The position numbers were made by a program, and so were the translations under genes. The notes below the pieces were generated by a model. That model did no database searches and had not been told where the DNA came from. It saw only the letters and a list, made by a program, of their open reading frames with translations. Of a stretch of 64,000 nt of DNA, positions 22,424 to 34,300 are shown one piece after another (position 1 is the stretch's first letter; every line of letters starts with the position of its first letter). The DNA is from Mya arenaria. Taxonomy: Eukaryota; Mollusca; Bivalvia; Myida; Myidae. The stretch is taken from the NCBI RefSeq assembly GCF_026914265.1, contig NC_069129.1, forward strand, positions 23,903,743 to 23,967,742. Reading direction: 5' to 3'.

Positions 22424-24421
22424 TATGCCCCCCCTGAGCGCCATGTTGTCAGGATTATATGGACAATTGAATGAAGATTATGACCATTAAAGTGTGAGGA
22501 TAAAGTGTGTTATGACCGTCATGACCTTTGACTCTATGAACTCAAAATCCAGAGTCATCAGCTGGTCACCAGAAACCTAAATGTCAAGTTTGAGGGCCAT
22601 GGGTGCAGGCATTGTCAAGTTATCACAAGACAAGTTTTTTTCGTTCAAGGTCACTGTGACCTTGACCTTTGACCCGATGACCCCTTAAATCATAAGGGGT
22701 CATCTACAAGTCAGATGCAACTCCAAGTCAAGTTTGAAGGCCATATGTTCAGGCATTGTTGAGTTATCACTCGGACAACCTTTTACCATTCAAGATTACT
22801 GTGACCTTGACCTTTGGCTCTATGAATCCTAAAATCAATAAGGGTGATCTACTGGTCAGGCTTAACATCCATGTCAAGTTTAATGATCATAGGTTCAGGC
22901 ATTGTTGAGATATCAGTGGGGCGAGATTTGTTAACTTTTTTGCGTTAAAGGTTACTGTGACATTGACCTTGGCCTGATGACCCCCAAAGTCGATAAGGGT
23001 CATCTACTGGGCAGGCCCAACCTTCATGTCAAGTTTGATGACCATAGGTCCAAGAATTGTCGAGTTTGCTTTCAAGGTCACTGTGACCTTGACCTTTGAC
23101 CCCTAAAATCAATAGGGGTCATCTACTGGTCAGGCCCAACCTCCATGTCAAGTTTGATGACTATAGGTCCAAGAATTGTCGAGTTTGCTTTCAAGGTCAC
23201 TGTGACCTTGACCTTTAACCCCTAAAATCAATAGGGGTCATCTACTGGTCAGGCCCAACCTCCATGTCAAGTTTGAGGGCCATGGGTGCAGGCATTGTTG
23301 AGTTATCACTTGGACAACCTTTTATCATTCAAGGTCACTGTGACCTTGACCTTTGGCCCAATGACCCCTAAAATTAATAGGGACAATCTCCTGGCCAGAC
23401 TCAACCTCCATATCAAGTTTGAGGGCCATGGGTGCAGCCATTGTCAAGTTATCACTCGGATAACCTTTTACCATTCCAGGTCACTGTGACCTTGACCCAA
23501 TGACCCCTTAAATCAATAGGGACCATCTTCTGGCCAGGCCCAACCTCCAAGTCAAGTTTGAGGGCCATGGGTGCAGGCATTGTCAAGTTATCACTCGGAC
23601 AACCTTTTATCATTCAAGGTCACTGTGACCTTGACCTTTGGCCAGATGACCCCCAAAAACCATAGGGGTCATCTCCTGGTCAGGCCAATTCTCCAAGTCA
23701 AGTTTGAGGGCCATGAGTGCAGGCATTGTTGAGTTATCAATCGGACAACCTTTTACCATTCAAGGTCACTGTGACCTTGATCTTTGGCCAATGACCCCCA
23801 AAAACAATAGGGGTCATCTACTGGTCAGGCCCAACCTCCAAGTCAAGTTTGAGGGCCATGGGTGCAGGCATTGTTGAGTTATCACTCGAACAACCTTTTA
23901 CCATTCAAGGTCTTTGTGACCTTGACCTTTGACTCATTGAGCCCAAAAAACAATAGGGGTCAGCTACTGGTCAGGCCCAACCTCCAAGTCAAGTTTGAGG
24001 GCCATGGGTGCAGGCATTGTCACGTTATCACTCGGACAACCTTTTACCATTCAAGGTCACTGTGACCTTGACCTTTGACCTGATGACCCCCAAAAACAAT
24101 AGGGGTCATCTACTGGTCAGGCCCAACCTCCATGTCAAATTTGAGGGCCATGGATGCAGGCATTGTTGAGTTATCACTCGGACAAGCTTTAAAATTATTT
24201 TACCATTAAAGGTCACTGTGACCTTGACCTTTGACCCGATGACCCCCAAAATCAATAGGGGTCATCTACTGGTCAGGCCCAACCTTCATGTGAAGTTTGA
24301 TGACCATACCTCCAGGAATTGTTCAGTTATCACTCGGACAAGCTTTGGTCTACCGACGGACCGACCGACCGACATGCCTGTGCAAAGCAATATACCCCTC
24401 TTCTTCGAAGGGGGGCATAAT
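22424..24421 (+). mobile_element. Array-type element with nuclear-receptor-like palindromes
   Basis: Bounded by 12-bp inverted ends ATTATGCCCCCC (22424) and GGGGGGCATAAT (near 24410-24421). The core has about 12 tandem units with spacing 119-156 bp, most often 145-146 bp. Each has landmarks CAAGTTTGAGGGCCATGG, GCATTGTTGAGTTATCA and ACCATTCAAGG. Nine units keep a perfect AGGTCACTGTGACCT, at 22648, 23075, 23194, 23332, 23478, 23617, 23763, 24054 and 24210; three have mutated versions (22794, 22948, 23908). The palindrome usually runs on into TGACCTTTGACC. A run of GACCGACCGACC closes the array at 24360-24372. No protein is encoded. Confidence 0.8.
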
Positions 24422-24429
24422 GATAAATT

Positions 24430-26290
24430 ACAATCAACATTCAACAAAGCTGAAAATATATTCTAAATTTAGCACCTATATAGAATATACAATAAAAGTA
24501 ATCAAGGCAGTGATATTGTTGGAACACACCCAAATAAGAACCCAATGAAAAACTGTCAGCTGAGCTCACTAAGCACTATTTCATATATTTTTTTATATTT
24601 GTTGAGTGTACCAGCCAATAGAGGAAGACCAAATTTCAGTTCCAAAACCATTTATATATGAAACCATTGAGACAATTAAAATGATTATATTATATAATTT
24701 ATACAGAATGACATCATGAGGCTATTAAATTATTCACATATGTTAATATGCACAAATTAAGGCTACAGTTTTATATTAATTTATATAGATTTGAAAAAAA
24801 GCTTGCAATATGTACAGCGTCAAATTATGTTAATAAAATTCAGTGTTCTCAAAAGCACAATCAATGTTTTCTGTACTGACAGCTGGATCTTCAATGTTTA
24901 ACATATATATCAGTTCAACAACATACAGTGATCTTGGCTTCATTGACAGTTAAAACACCATAACTACTATACACCGAACTGGTGTCTTCTTGAAAAAAAT
25001 CATGAATAAAAGAAACCGAACAAACCAGCAAAAACTGAAAGCATCTTGTTTTAAATGCTAAATATGGCACAAAATTAACAGAACAGAGTTTTGCAATTGT
25101 CTATACGTTGCTCAATTATTACATATTTGGTGTAAATGTCACATTTGGTATTATTCACACAAACAAGTTTGACAGGGGTGACTAACATCTGCATTCTCTT
25201 GAAATATGGGATTCTGTGCTGCATCCAGTTTCAAATTGTTTGACCACTTCAGGCTGCTGGCACATCAGAATCTGCAAATAACATAAATGCAATGTTTTTA
25301 ATAGAATAAAAGTACTAACTACTACTGTGAAGGTATACCAGTTAACAATCATTTGAAGCACAACTTCTTTATGTAGTCATAAATTTGATATAGTCACATA
25401 TGGTGATAATTAAAGAAGTCCAACTTCAACACAAATTATTTATTTATGAAACAACGTTTCTGCCATTCGGCCTTCATCAGGTTGTATGTATATAATGAAC
25501 AGGAAATGACGTCAACATCAAATGACGTCAACGTTGATAATGTTGATATAGTCACATAATGATAGTCATAGTGTAATTTGACGGATTCAAAGATCAAGAC
25601 AAAATAGATGAAATATATTATGTTTGAATATTTTGCAATGAGTATTAAACAACTCCAAGGTAACTGACTACAAAGAAGCATTTTGGAGGAGTCAGAAATG
25701 CACTTGCTTAGAATCTCTTCTTACTTGAAGACATTTTCCATTCTCTGGAGGTGGTATGGAATTCCAGACAGAACTATCTTGAACTATCTTGAACAGGATT
25801 TTTTGTCCATAAAGGTCCTCTCGAGCTTCAGCAACCAGGTGGCTATAAAAAAAGAACCAATACATTTGTGCTTTTACAGAATGTTGAAATATATTAAGAA
25901 GTATTGAGGGATAAGTCAAAAACCTGAAATTTATAAAAAAAAAAGCAAACAAAATAGTTCATCAGAAAATGATATAATCTAATGGCCGTGACTGGAAATA
26001 ATTTACAACCAGCATGAAACAATGTTATTTAGGAATGCAACAAACTTAAAAGATTCAAACCCGCTACTGTTTGGATACATTTTCATTAAGTGATTGTGAA
26101 ATACTAATAATTTACCGCATGATGCCTAATCTAATTTGAGTTCGGCTGGCTGGTCCGTCATCATCCCCATCTCCAACCTGTTGCAAACAATAACAAGTTA
26201 TTAAGGAATTGGACTACTAAAAAATGTCAACTATACCTGGTTGATGTATTTACTAAAAATCTGATTTTCATAAGGACATTCACTAAAGGC
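24430..26290. other. Spacer with two CRE-like sites
   Basis: No supported exon. Two perfect TGACGTCA motifs lie at 25507-25514 and 25523-25530, 16 bp apart. The remainder is AT-rich and unremarkable. Confidence 0.45.
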
Positions 26291-26311
26291 TTCGAGTTGG
26301 GTTGGTGAAAC

Positions 26312-26580
26312 TGGCATTTATGCACCAGTCAATTGTAACCACCACCCCCTCAGGCCCGGGGAATAGCAGGGACTTTGACTTCCGGTCAAGCCAACCCTGG
26401 CTAAAATCTCCGCCCTGCGGGGACGAACAAATGGTAAAATCTCTGCCAAATGTCCCCGCACCCCAGGGACTCTTGGTAGGCCCATTCCCTGCTAAATTTT
26501 GCGCAAAGACAAAACCACCGCATTCATCTGGCACTGCAGGGCCACCTGAAAGGTAACTAGAGCTATCACTGAAGGTGATT
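26312..26580 (+). repeat. GC-rich dispersed repeat, copy 1
   Basis: Begins TGCACCAGTCAATTGTAACC and includes CCCGGGGAATAGCAGGGACT. The first 95 bp recur at 28828-28922. The minus-strand open frame here has Gly-Pro-rich text but no domain, and it coincides with the GC-rich repeat, so it is not called a gene. Confidence 0.65.
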
Positions 26581-26675
26581 AATACCCCAGAACGCCGCCC
26601 TGATATGAAATTGCAGTCAACTATTTGGAAAGCCAACCTATAAATGACAACTTTATTTTATGGACTATTGTCATT

Positions 26676-27430
26676 GTAATTTGCTAAAAAAGTGTAATGA
26701 TTCATGTACACTGAACTCCTTCTCATTGTGCTGTACCATTGTATAAAGTTTTATTACATTCCATCCGGTAGATTTCAATTTATGCTCTGGACAAAAAAAA
26801 GTAACAAAGGGCATTAACTCTGTAATTGGCTGAAATAGAATTGAGGTTCCTATACACTGCACTTCCTCTCATCATGATCTATCACTGTATGAAGCTTTAC
26901 CAAATTCCATCCAATAGTTTTCAAGTTATGCTCGGGACAATAAAAAAGTATTAAAATCCATAACTCTGTAATTAGCTAAAAAAGAATTATGGTTCTTGTG
27001 CACTGCACTTCCTCTCATTGTGCTTTAATTACCATTGTATGAAGTTTCAATAAGTTCCATATAGTAGTTTGCAAGTTAATGTCTGGAAAAAAAATTGACA
27101 GCAAAAAAACAAATAAAGGGCAATAACTCAGTAATTAGCTAAAGTAGAGTTATGGTTCTTGAACACTGCACTTCCTCTCATTGTGCTTTACCATTGTATG
27201 AAGTTCCAATGAATTCCATCCAGTACTTTTAAAGTTATACTCCAGACAAAAAAAGTAACAAAGGGCAATAACTCAGTATTACGCAAGAATAGAGGTATGG
27301 TTATTGTACTCTCATTATGCTCTACCATTGTAGGAAGTTTAATCCAATTCCATCAACTGGTTTTTAAGTTTTGCTCCGGACAAAGTTGCAACGGACCGAC
27401 CGACTGTGAAACTGACCGACCACAGGGAAT
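26676..27430 (+). repeat. Array-type repeat, period about 146 bp, 5 units
   Basis: Units start at GTAATT, at 26676, 26822, 26968, 27131 and 27275 (spacing 146, 146, 163, 144). Landmarks are CACTGCACTTCCTCTCATTG, ACCATTGTATGAAG and CTCCGGACAA. The array ends in CGGACCGACCGACTG, the same kind of closing motif as in the element at 22.4-24.4 kb. Confidence 0.8.
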
Positions 27431-27773
27431 AAATATTATTGAAAGTTAGAAAAAACAACAACATGATAGTATTTAACAGTTTTTTTTCCTTTGATTTTTA
27501 ATTGAATTGTCCCTGACATGAGGAAATAGTAACTCGGATATTTTTTACTTCTTATATTGATACTTATTGTTCTGGGTGGTGAAAGTTATATTCACAGATT
27601 TCCTAAACAAAGATGAAGTTTACAAATGCAACCTCACATTTGACAGTTTAGACATTATTTAGTTTTTGTATTAGATGAAAGAATCTGCTTATTTTTGTAT
27701 CATTACAAAAACAGATCTCAAGTAAATGAAAATGTCCCTTGAATTACATTTTTCCTAAAACATTATTAAGTAA

Positions 27774-28236
27774 CAGGGGTTTTTCTGCCCAATTTGGGAA
27801 AAAGACCCTAGACATTTTGGATAATTTTGCGTCATGAAAATGCTGAAATTGGGAAAATTAACTGTTAAAAGAAAAAGCTTAGACAGCTTAGTCTCCTGCG
27901 AATTAGAAAATGATTTTATATTAGTTTAATTCCCTTTAATAGAACCAAAATGGCTTAAATATCAATCCTTAGGTGTAAATATCTATTGCAATTAATCAAT
28001 CATGACAGATAATATTTCATACAGATATATCCGAATGTGATGAAAATCAATGATTTCCGAGTACAATTATCAAACAAACTTTACATCACATAATTTATTA
28101 GGATGTTGAAAATGAACCAGTACATTTTAAAAGACTTTTTAAAAAAAAAATTCTGAAGATTGGGAAAAACATCTTATATTTTGCTTTGGGAATGGGTCCG
28201 AAAGTCAAACCCGTGGGCACTATAGAAAAAGCCCTG
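27774..28236. mobile_element. MITE with 13-bp terminal inverted repeats
   Basis: The ends are CAGGGGTTTTTCT and AGAAAAAGCCCTG, inverted with one mismatch. The 5-bp direct repeat AGTAA flanks both sides (27769-27773 and 28237-28241). The element is 463 bp, AT-rich and non-coding. Its start and duplication length match the element at 206-543, although the interiors differ. Confidence 0.75.
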
Positions 28237-28614
28237 AGTAAGTACTACGCTTTTAGCCATGAAACATATTTATTTTTTATACTAAATAAATTCCAATGAA
28301 ACTGTCCAATTATGTATCTAAAACTCACATTGGCAGCTAGATGGTTTATGAAAGGGCTAGACACCAGATGGTCCAAAAATCAGCAAATATATTATTTCCC
28401 AGTTCAAATTGTGAATATTTAGCATGTAAAAGTGGCTTGATAAGAACAGACTCATATACTGACAATATTTTAAATCAACAGGTATTTATATGGTACACAA
28501 ACAGTTAATTTTAAATTGGTAAAACACAAAAAAACAGCGAAAGAAGCATTGCTCCATTAGCAGAGGTTTTCACAACATCTTTTTTCTTGCAAATGAACAA
28601 TCTGGTGTCCCTTA

Positions 28615-28827
28615 AAGTTTCACTCCCACAGATTTAACGTTTTGACAACTTTCTTATTTTTGTCTTTTAACGACCCAATTTTTGTGTAAATGCATGGAAA
28701 CAAGTTATATAAGACTGCTGACAAAAAAATTGATCGCAGATTTTTATATATATCTTATTTTAAAAAAATGATTTTTTATTCATTTTTCTTAAACCGGTAG
28801 TAACGTTTCAAAAACATAAAACATTAA
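28615..28827 (+). mobile_element. TTAA fold-back element, truncated copy
   Basis: Matches the left part of the element at 41999-42367: CTCCCACAGATT, AACGTTTTGACAACTT, AAGACTGCTGACA, GATCGCAG and a GGTAGTAACG centre. It stops at AAAACAT, where the GC-rich repeat begins (28828), so that repeat probably interrupts or replaced the right half. Confidence 0.65.
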
Positions 28828-28922
28828 TGCACCAGTCAAATGTAACCACGCCCACCCACCCCCCAGGTCCGGGGAAGAGAGGGAACTTTGACTTTCGGTC
28901 CAGCCAACCCCGGGTAATAAAT
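28828..28922 (+). repeat. GC-rich dispersed repeat, copy 2
   Basis: Starts TGCACCAGTCAAATGTAACC and keeps GGTCCGGGGAAGAGAGGGA, matching the first 95 bp of the copy at 26312. Confidence 0.65.
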
Positions 28923-29052
28923 TCAATCACTGAGAAATAAAAATACATGACATGAATAGAATCTTAGCTCCACCTGCTAAATTGTCATTATTTATTGTCA
29001 GAATTTGAATTTATCCATTAAAGTACAATTGGAAAGAAAAATGTATGACAAT

Positions 29053-29119
29053 TGCAGGGCTGGAACCCGGGATCCCTTTTATAACAGGGCGAGTTCTTCA
29101 CCAACTGAGCTACTGAGAT
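29053..29119 (-). pseudogene. tRNA-like relic
   Basis: On the minus strand TAGCTCAGTTGGTGAAG resembles a D-arm/A box, and GGGTTCCAGCCC resembles a decayed B box, with correct spacing. The anticodon stem does not pair cleanly and the acceptor stem is not evident. It is a degenerate tRNA or the head of an old SINE rather than a working tRNA. Confidence 0.5.
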
Positions 29120-29129
29120 GCATTTACAT

Positions 29130-30365
29130 TTTCTGACAATCTAAATAAAGAGGATTGTACCACGCCATAACCTATGTGCGATAACTAAGAGAAAGAATAA
29201 ATAGTGAATTTGTTTTGTTTTAGTGTAAAATCCTGATGTACATGAATTTCAATGACTGAGAATCAAAAGCTATATTTTAAGAGTAATGAACTGAAATATT
29301 TTGCGATCTATCACAAACATAATAATTTAAATTTAGACCCTAAAAGTGTATAAAATGGCATTCGATTATAAGTATTGAAGTAGGGAAACAAATTTTAATT
29401 TGTATACAAAGGTTACATTATTTTGATAACAAAATAATGAAGTTGTTCAAATTGTGTCCCTGCCCTCTTAGCACTGGCATTCAATATTTATTTGAGAGCT
29501 GGCTGAAATTTCAAACAGTAAAAAAATATCAATATGTTTAAAACAGTGAAAGATTGTTTTTCTATTGTTTATAAATGTCTATAAATCACCACAAAGCATA
29601 TATATATAATAAAAATGTTTTGAATTTTGCTATGCCTATGCTTTACTATAGTAGAGCTGGCATTATAAATGTCTTGTTAATTTTACATGAACAATATCGC
29701 TTTTTGAGTAATTCATATAGATTGTGTTTGAAGAAAAAATTGAGAAGAAAATATTTCTCGACCATATTCTATCTCAAGTCGAAACAGCAGTTAGGAAGAG
29801 TAAATTGCACACTGCACGAAGAAAAATCTCTAATCTACAAGCATGTTAAAAACTTCTGAAAAATATTGCGAAAAACGCCACTGTTTTTTTTGCTGAACCG
29901 ATGACCCCGCATTTTCTGATTATACTGTATGCAGAAGAAAAAAGGAATTATAAACATTGCTTTTCGTGAGGGGAAACCCCTCCCGAACCCAGCCCATTTA
30001 AATAATTAATTACTTAAATGTCATTTTTTACTTTGTAGAAAAGAGTTTGTCTAAAACTGTCTAGCATGCTTATACATGCCTTCAGCTGAATAATTTTGAA
30101 AAGAGGTCAACTTAAAGAAATTCTGTGCAGAAATATGTGCCAGTTTAAGCGAGACATGTCAATACATTTCATCTCGCCTAAAGGTATCCTTCTGAAAACC
30201 TTGGTAAAAAAAAATACCAGTAAAACGCTGTAGCTATAGTGTTATCATGTAATTCTGCAAAAAATAAACGCTGCCTTTTATGCTGAAATCTTCCCCGGGT
30301 TCATAATCAATAATACTCACATTATTATGCTTGTTGAAACCAGGTCAAACATGCCAAATCTGATG
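29130..30365. other. AT-rich spacer
   Basis: Contains one short open frame (29575-29859) without a recognisable domain or splice signals. Otherwise nothing stands out apart from a GGGGAAACCCCTCCC stretch near 29971. Confidence 0.45.
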
Positions 30366-30371
30366 GTTGAC

Positions 30372-30414
30372 GGGAGGGGTGTCGGGAGGGGTTTCCCCTC
30401 CCGACACCCCTCCC
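30372..30414. repeat. Perfect 20-bp GC-rich hairpin
   Basis: Arms 30372-30391 and 30395-30414 are exact reverse complements with a 3-base loop (TTT). The left arm has four G tracts of 3-4 bases, so it also fits a G-quadruplex pattern on the plus strand. Confidence 0.9.
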
Positions 30415-30626
30415 CTGAAAAACAAATTATGAATTACTAAACAATTGATTTCATTATTTGTGCTAAACGGTTTTCTGTAATTTCATTCATACATCTTTAT
30501 CGCTTAATGTATTCGCGAGTCATCTGCCACACTCTGCCATGACAAAAATATTAATTTTTATTTTATCATCTGTGAGACAGCCCCTTTAATGGGCGGACGA
30601 GTCTAGCCTGTGTAACCAGCTGCCCG

Positions 30627-30665
30627 TTTAACTCTGTTGGCAAGAGCGCCGTGCTAATGTTCCTA
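30627..30665 (+). other. Truncated tRNA-like head
   Basis: TTAACTCTGTTGGCAAGAGC followed by GCCGTGCTAA looks like the D-arm and anticodon arm of a tRNA with no T-arm. It is probably a SINE fragment. Confidence 0.35.
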
Positions 30666-31154
30666 TATAATATATTTTGTCACAGAAGGGAAATTGTCAA
30701 AAGTTGGATGTAATGTCATATTATGATGTTTAAACAATATCTGGATATTTTTGAGAGATTTTGAAAAAAAATATGGTGCGTTGCAGAGGGGGCGGGGGTA
30801 GTAGAGGGGGGTGGCGGTCAAAACAACACACCGGACACCTGTGCATAATCTGTTAAAATCTTTTTTTGTAAAATTTGTTCAACTCCTAAATAACTCCAAA
30901 CATGTCGCCAAAAATAAATGTTTCAACCCCCAAAAAGATCGTTTCTCAAATCTAAATAAAACTTGTGAGCATTTTCAACGTTTTATGTTTAGACCTTCCC
31001 CACCCACTTAGGAATTGATGTGGATACCGTTTTCATCACTTTAGCTTGTTCATTGCGTACAAACCAACGTTATGTCATTATGGTGTCCAAAGACCAAACA
31101 GCACCGTATGAACGTTTCAATTTACAATAACAAGTATAATTCTTCGTTCAACTC

Positions 31155-31320
31155 ACCGTGAAAACAAGGGAGCGAGACAAATCGGCCCCTTACCAAATCG
31201 GCCTACAACCAAATCGGCCCCTAAGACGTGTCGGCCCTGCCATTCCGTCACCTTAATTAAATTGACTCGAGACATTTCGGCCCCTTACTGATTTTCAACA
31301 GAGACATTTCGGCCCCTTAT
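31155..31320 (+). repeat. TCGGCCCC motif cluster
   Basis: Six occurrences of a TCGGCC-containing motif with AAA or ATT before it (for example ACAAATCGGCCCCTTA and GAGACATTTCGGCCCCTTA) at irregular spacing. No coding sense. Confidence 0.7.
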
Positions 31321-31329
31321 TTTTTTTAT

Positions 31330-34300
31330 TTTGAATATAAAGAAAAAACATAATTTGTCAATTTTTATTTCAAAAGAAGTTATAAATGACATCTGTAAAC
31401 TTACAAATAGACAAATATTCATGAAATACATTGATAAGATTGATAAAAAAATCATTCAGATCTAAATTTAAACCCTTATTTTAAATATTAAATGTTAAAA
31501 AATGTAAGAACGTATTTTATTATATAACTGTTAAATATTAATTGGTCAATTAAAACTTAAAAAAAAATGTATTTGAACAATGCGTTCTTTGTGGGTGTGG
31601 TGGGTGTGAAAAAGACATTCAAAGACGTGTGAATAAATACGTGTCTTTAATCTGTTAATGTTTTTAAAGTTGAATAAAGAATATTTGAGTAATATAAACA
31701 ACGTCTCAATTCAAGTTTCTAAAGACAGGTATAAAACACACACATGTCTGACATGGTATTATCAAAATTGGAAGATTTATATTAGTGTTTTTTTTCGTTG
31801 TTTTTATTTTTACTATATAAATTATAATAACTCATACTAAATTATAAAATCTGATGTACAGCTTAGTTAAAGTTTAATTTTCAGGTTATTAAAGTATCAA
31901 TAAATGTAAGATAATACATGATTAGATTAAAAGCTACGTGGCCACAAATTCACATTTTGATCATTCAAATTCAAATGATTAAATATGGTAAGCTGCTTTT
32001 CCATATTCCGTTACGTTTCAATCATCAATTTATTATGTACTGATTTGAGGTATACTATTGCTGTCAATACACGTACAGACCGTAAGAGGGCTTGTACAGA
32101 CAAACGCAAGCCCGTATTAATTGTATACGAGCTCTAATAGAATACTTCTTGTTATGAATACGAATATATTATTTCATAATATCTATAAATAAAACTGTCA
32201 TATGGCATAGCGTCTGGGGTATCGAAGTCATAAGGTAGTTTTATATAAAAAAAACCCTCAACCTTAATACCCGCTACCAGAGCGTAACAGCAATACAATC
32301 TTATGTTTGATTCGTTCAGGTATTTTAAGTCAGCCTTGTCGATTTCTGCTTTTAGAAGTGGATGCAAGAGTTGTTCTTTTGTTGAAACAACATTGACGTT
32401 CCCTTAACTTTGTGGCTGAGATCACACGTTCATCTTTTCAATTCATAAATGACCCAGTACTACGTTTTTAATTGTTACAGACGGTATGTTTCCTTCGTGG
32501 TGCTTATAATGAGGAAACCGTGTACATGTATATACTATTCCTTGTCGAGTTTGTTCTGTTGTCTGAAAGGTATACGCGGGTTCCCGCATGTAATTGATAA
32601 TCGGGTACCCTGATAGTTCTGGCCTCCATAACTTTAATGTTGATATTTATTTTTTTGATGTTTACAACACATTAAAGTTATGGCGTAACCCCAATAGTAA
32701 AGTCAACCAGAATCAATTGAGTGTGATGATGCAATGCAATCACATGACCATGATGACGTCAATGGATTCTATTTATAGTATCGGATTCACATTGTTCATT
32801 TAGTTGAATCCAATTGCAGTAAGGCTGAAAATACCTTTTGATAAGTAAAAACAATTTATTTATTCCAAAATTGTAATTAGTTATTTACTAATTATTCAAA
32901 ATAGAAAAAATAACAGCAAAATACACACTACATTTGTGAGGTCAAATGAAGGTCACATGGGTATTTTCTGAAAATCTTGGTGTCACGTGATTAAATTTGA
33001 ACACAACTATGACCTAGTTAAGGAATGGTTATACTCGGATTTATTAAAATGATAAATTATCTATCTATAATGCGTTTATTGGTTTTGAAAATGTGTTTGT
33101 GAACTACATTTGACTTCATTTACCTGAGGATATAGTTATTTTGTCTGTACAATGCATACAAGTGAAATAACAGCGTGACATAAAAATGTCACGAATTCTG
33201 GTAGGGTTTGGATACGGCGTTCTCTTCAGCTAACACGTCCAAAAAGGTAATATATAACGTGTTCGCTGAAGTTCTTTAGCTAGTACCCTGACAAAGTACA
33301 GCATGATGTGGCTTGAATCATTTCCAGTTCAACACGGCTTGTTTGCATAGCCCATTGAAATAGGACTGGACTCTCTAAAGGAAACAAGGCGAACACATTA
33401 TCTATTCTACAAGATGTTTCATTTTCTTACACAAGCTTATCTTTCTAGAATGATTATATCCCGCGTTGGAGAAACAACCTCGTATCATCTCCGAAATTCG
33501 CTTTACTTGCGAAATATCGCATGCACATCATATTTTTTTCTCCATCTATGCCCTCCTTAAGCATTAAGTGACCAAGAATAAAACATCAGTTCCTCATTTC
33601 TTATATGATGGTTGTTTGCAAAGTGAGTGGTACACGCGTAAGGCTGCGTATGCACTGCAGTAATCTTAATGAATATTTTTTTTCTCAAAGAATACTGTTA
33701 ATAACCCAAATTGCGTGATACCTACGGTTTTCCCCTAACCTTTTCACCATATCGTGCTATATGGTACCATCAACTCATCCATTTTCACCGCTATTTGGCC
33801 TTTAGCCTCTGCTTTAGATAAAAAAATGATCCACCTTGTTCCACTTCCTGTGCTCAATTTTTTACATGAATTGTGTCCCATCATGACCCACCACATAACC
33901 CAATTTTGCCCAAGCAATGTACATTATTAAGCTTTATGATATTGCAACATATACCGATATTTTATTTAGAAAATAAATGTACAATTAGTTTAGTTAACAC
34001 ATGTTTAAATAATTTAAAAATGCTCTCATGAAAAATTTGAGAGGCCTGATCCCCACGCTCTCCCTGCCCTGGTGCAATTATTTTGGGGTCAAATATGCCA
34101 CACAATGAAAGGGCGACTGATACACGTCAGTAGTCTAATTACTTTTATTTCCTAAAAGATATTACTCTGATAACTGTCGCATATTTTTTTCCACAAGTAC
34201 AAGCAAGTTCCTTTTTCGAATGATATAAGTATAACCATTAATTGTATATTTTGTTATTTCGCGTCAATATACTGACCTAGAAGTAGAACCGTGAAATGTT

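Noticed and set aside
22424..24466. Direct repeats at regular spacing that might suggest a CRISPR array, and open frames such as MQALLSYH
   Set aside because: Whole monomers of about 146 bp are repeated, without short repeats plus unique spacers; the genome is eukaryotic; the frames only read the repeat.
26283..26636. Minus-strand frame of 117 residues, Gly/Pro-rich
   Set aside because: Coincides with a dispersed GC-rich repeat (second copy at 28828) and shows no domain.
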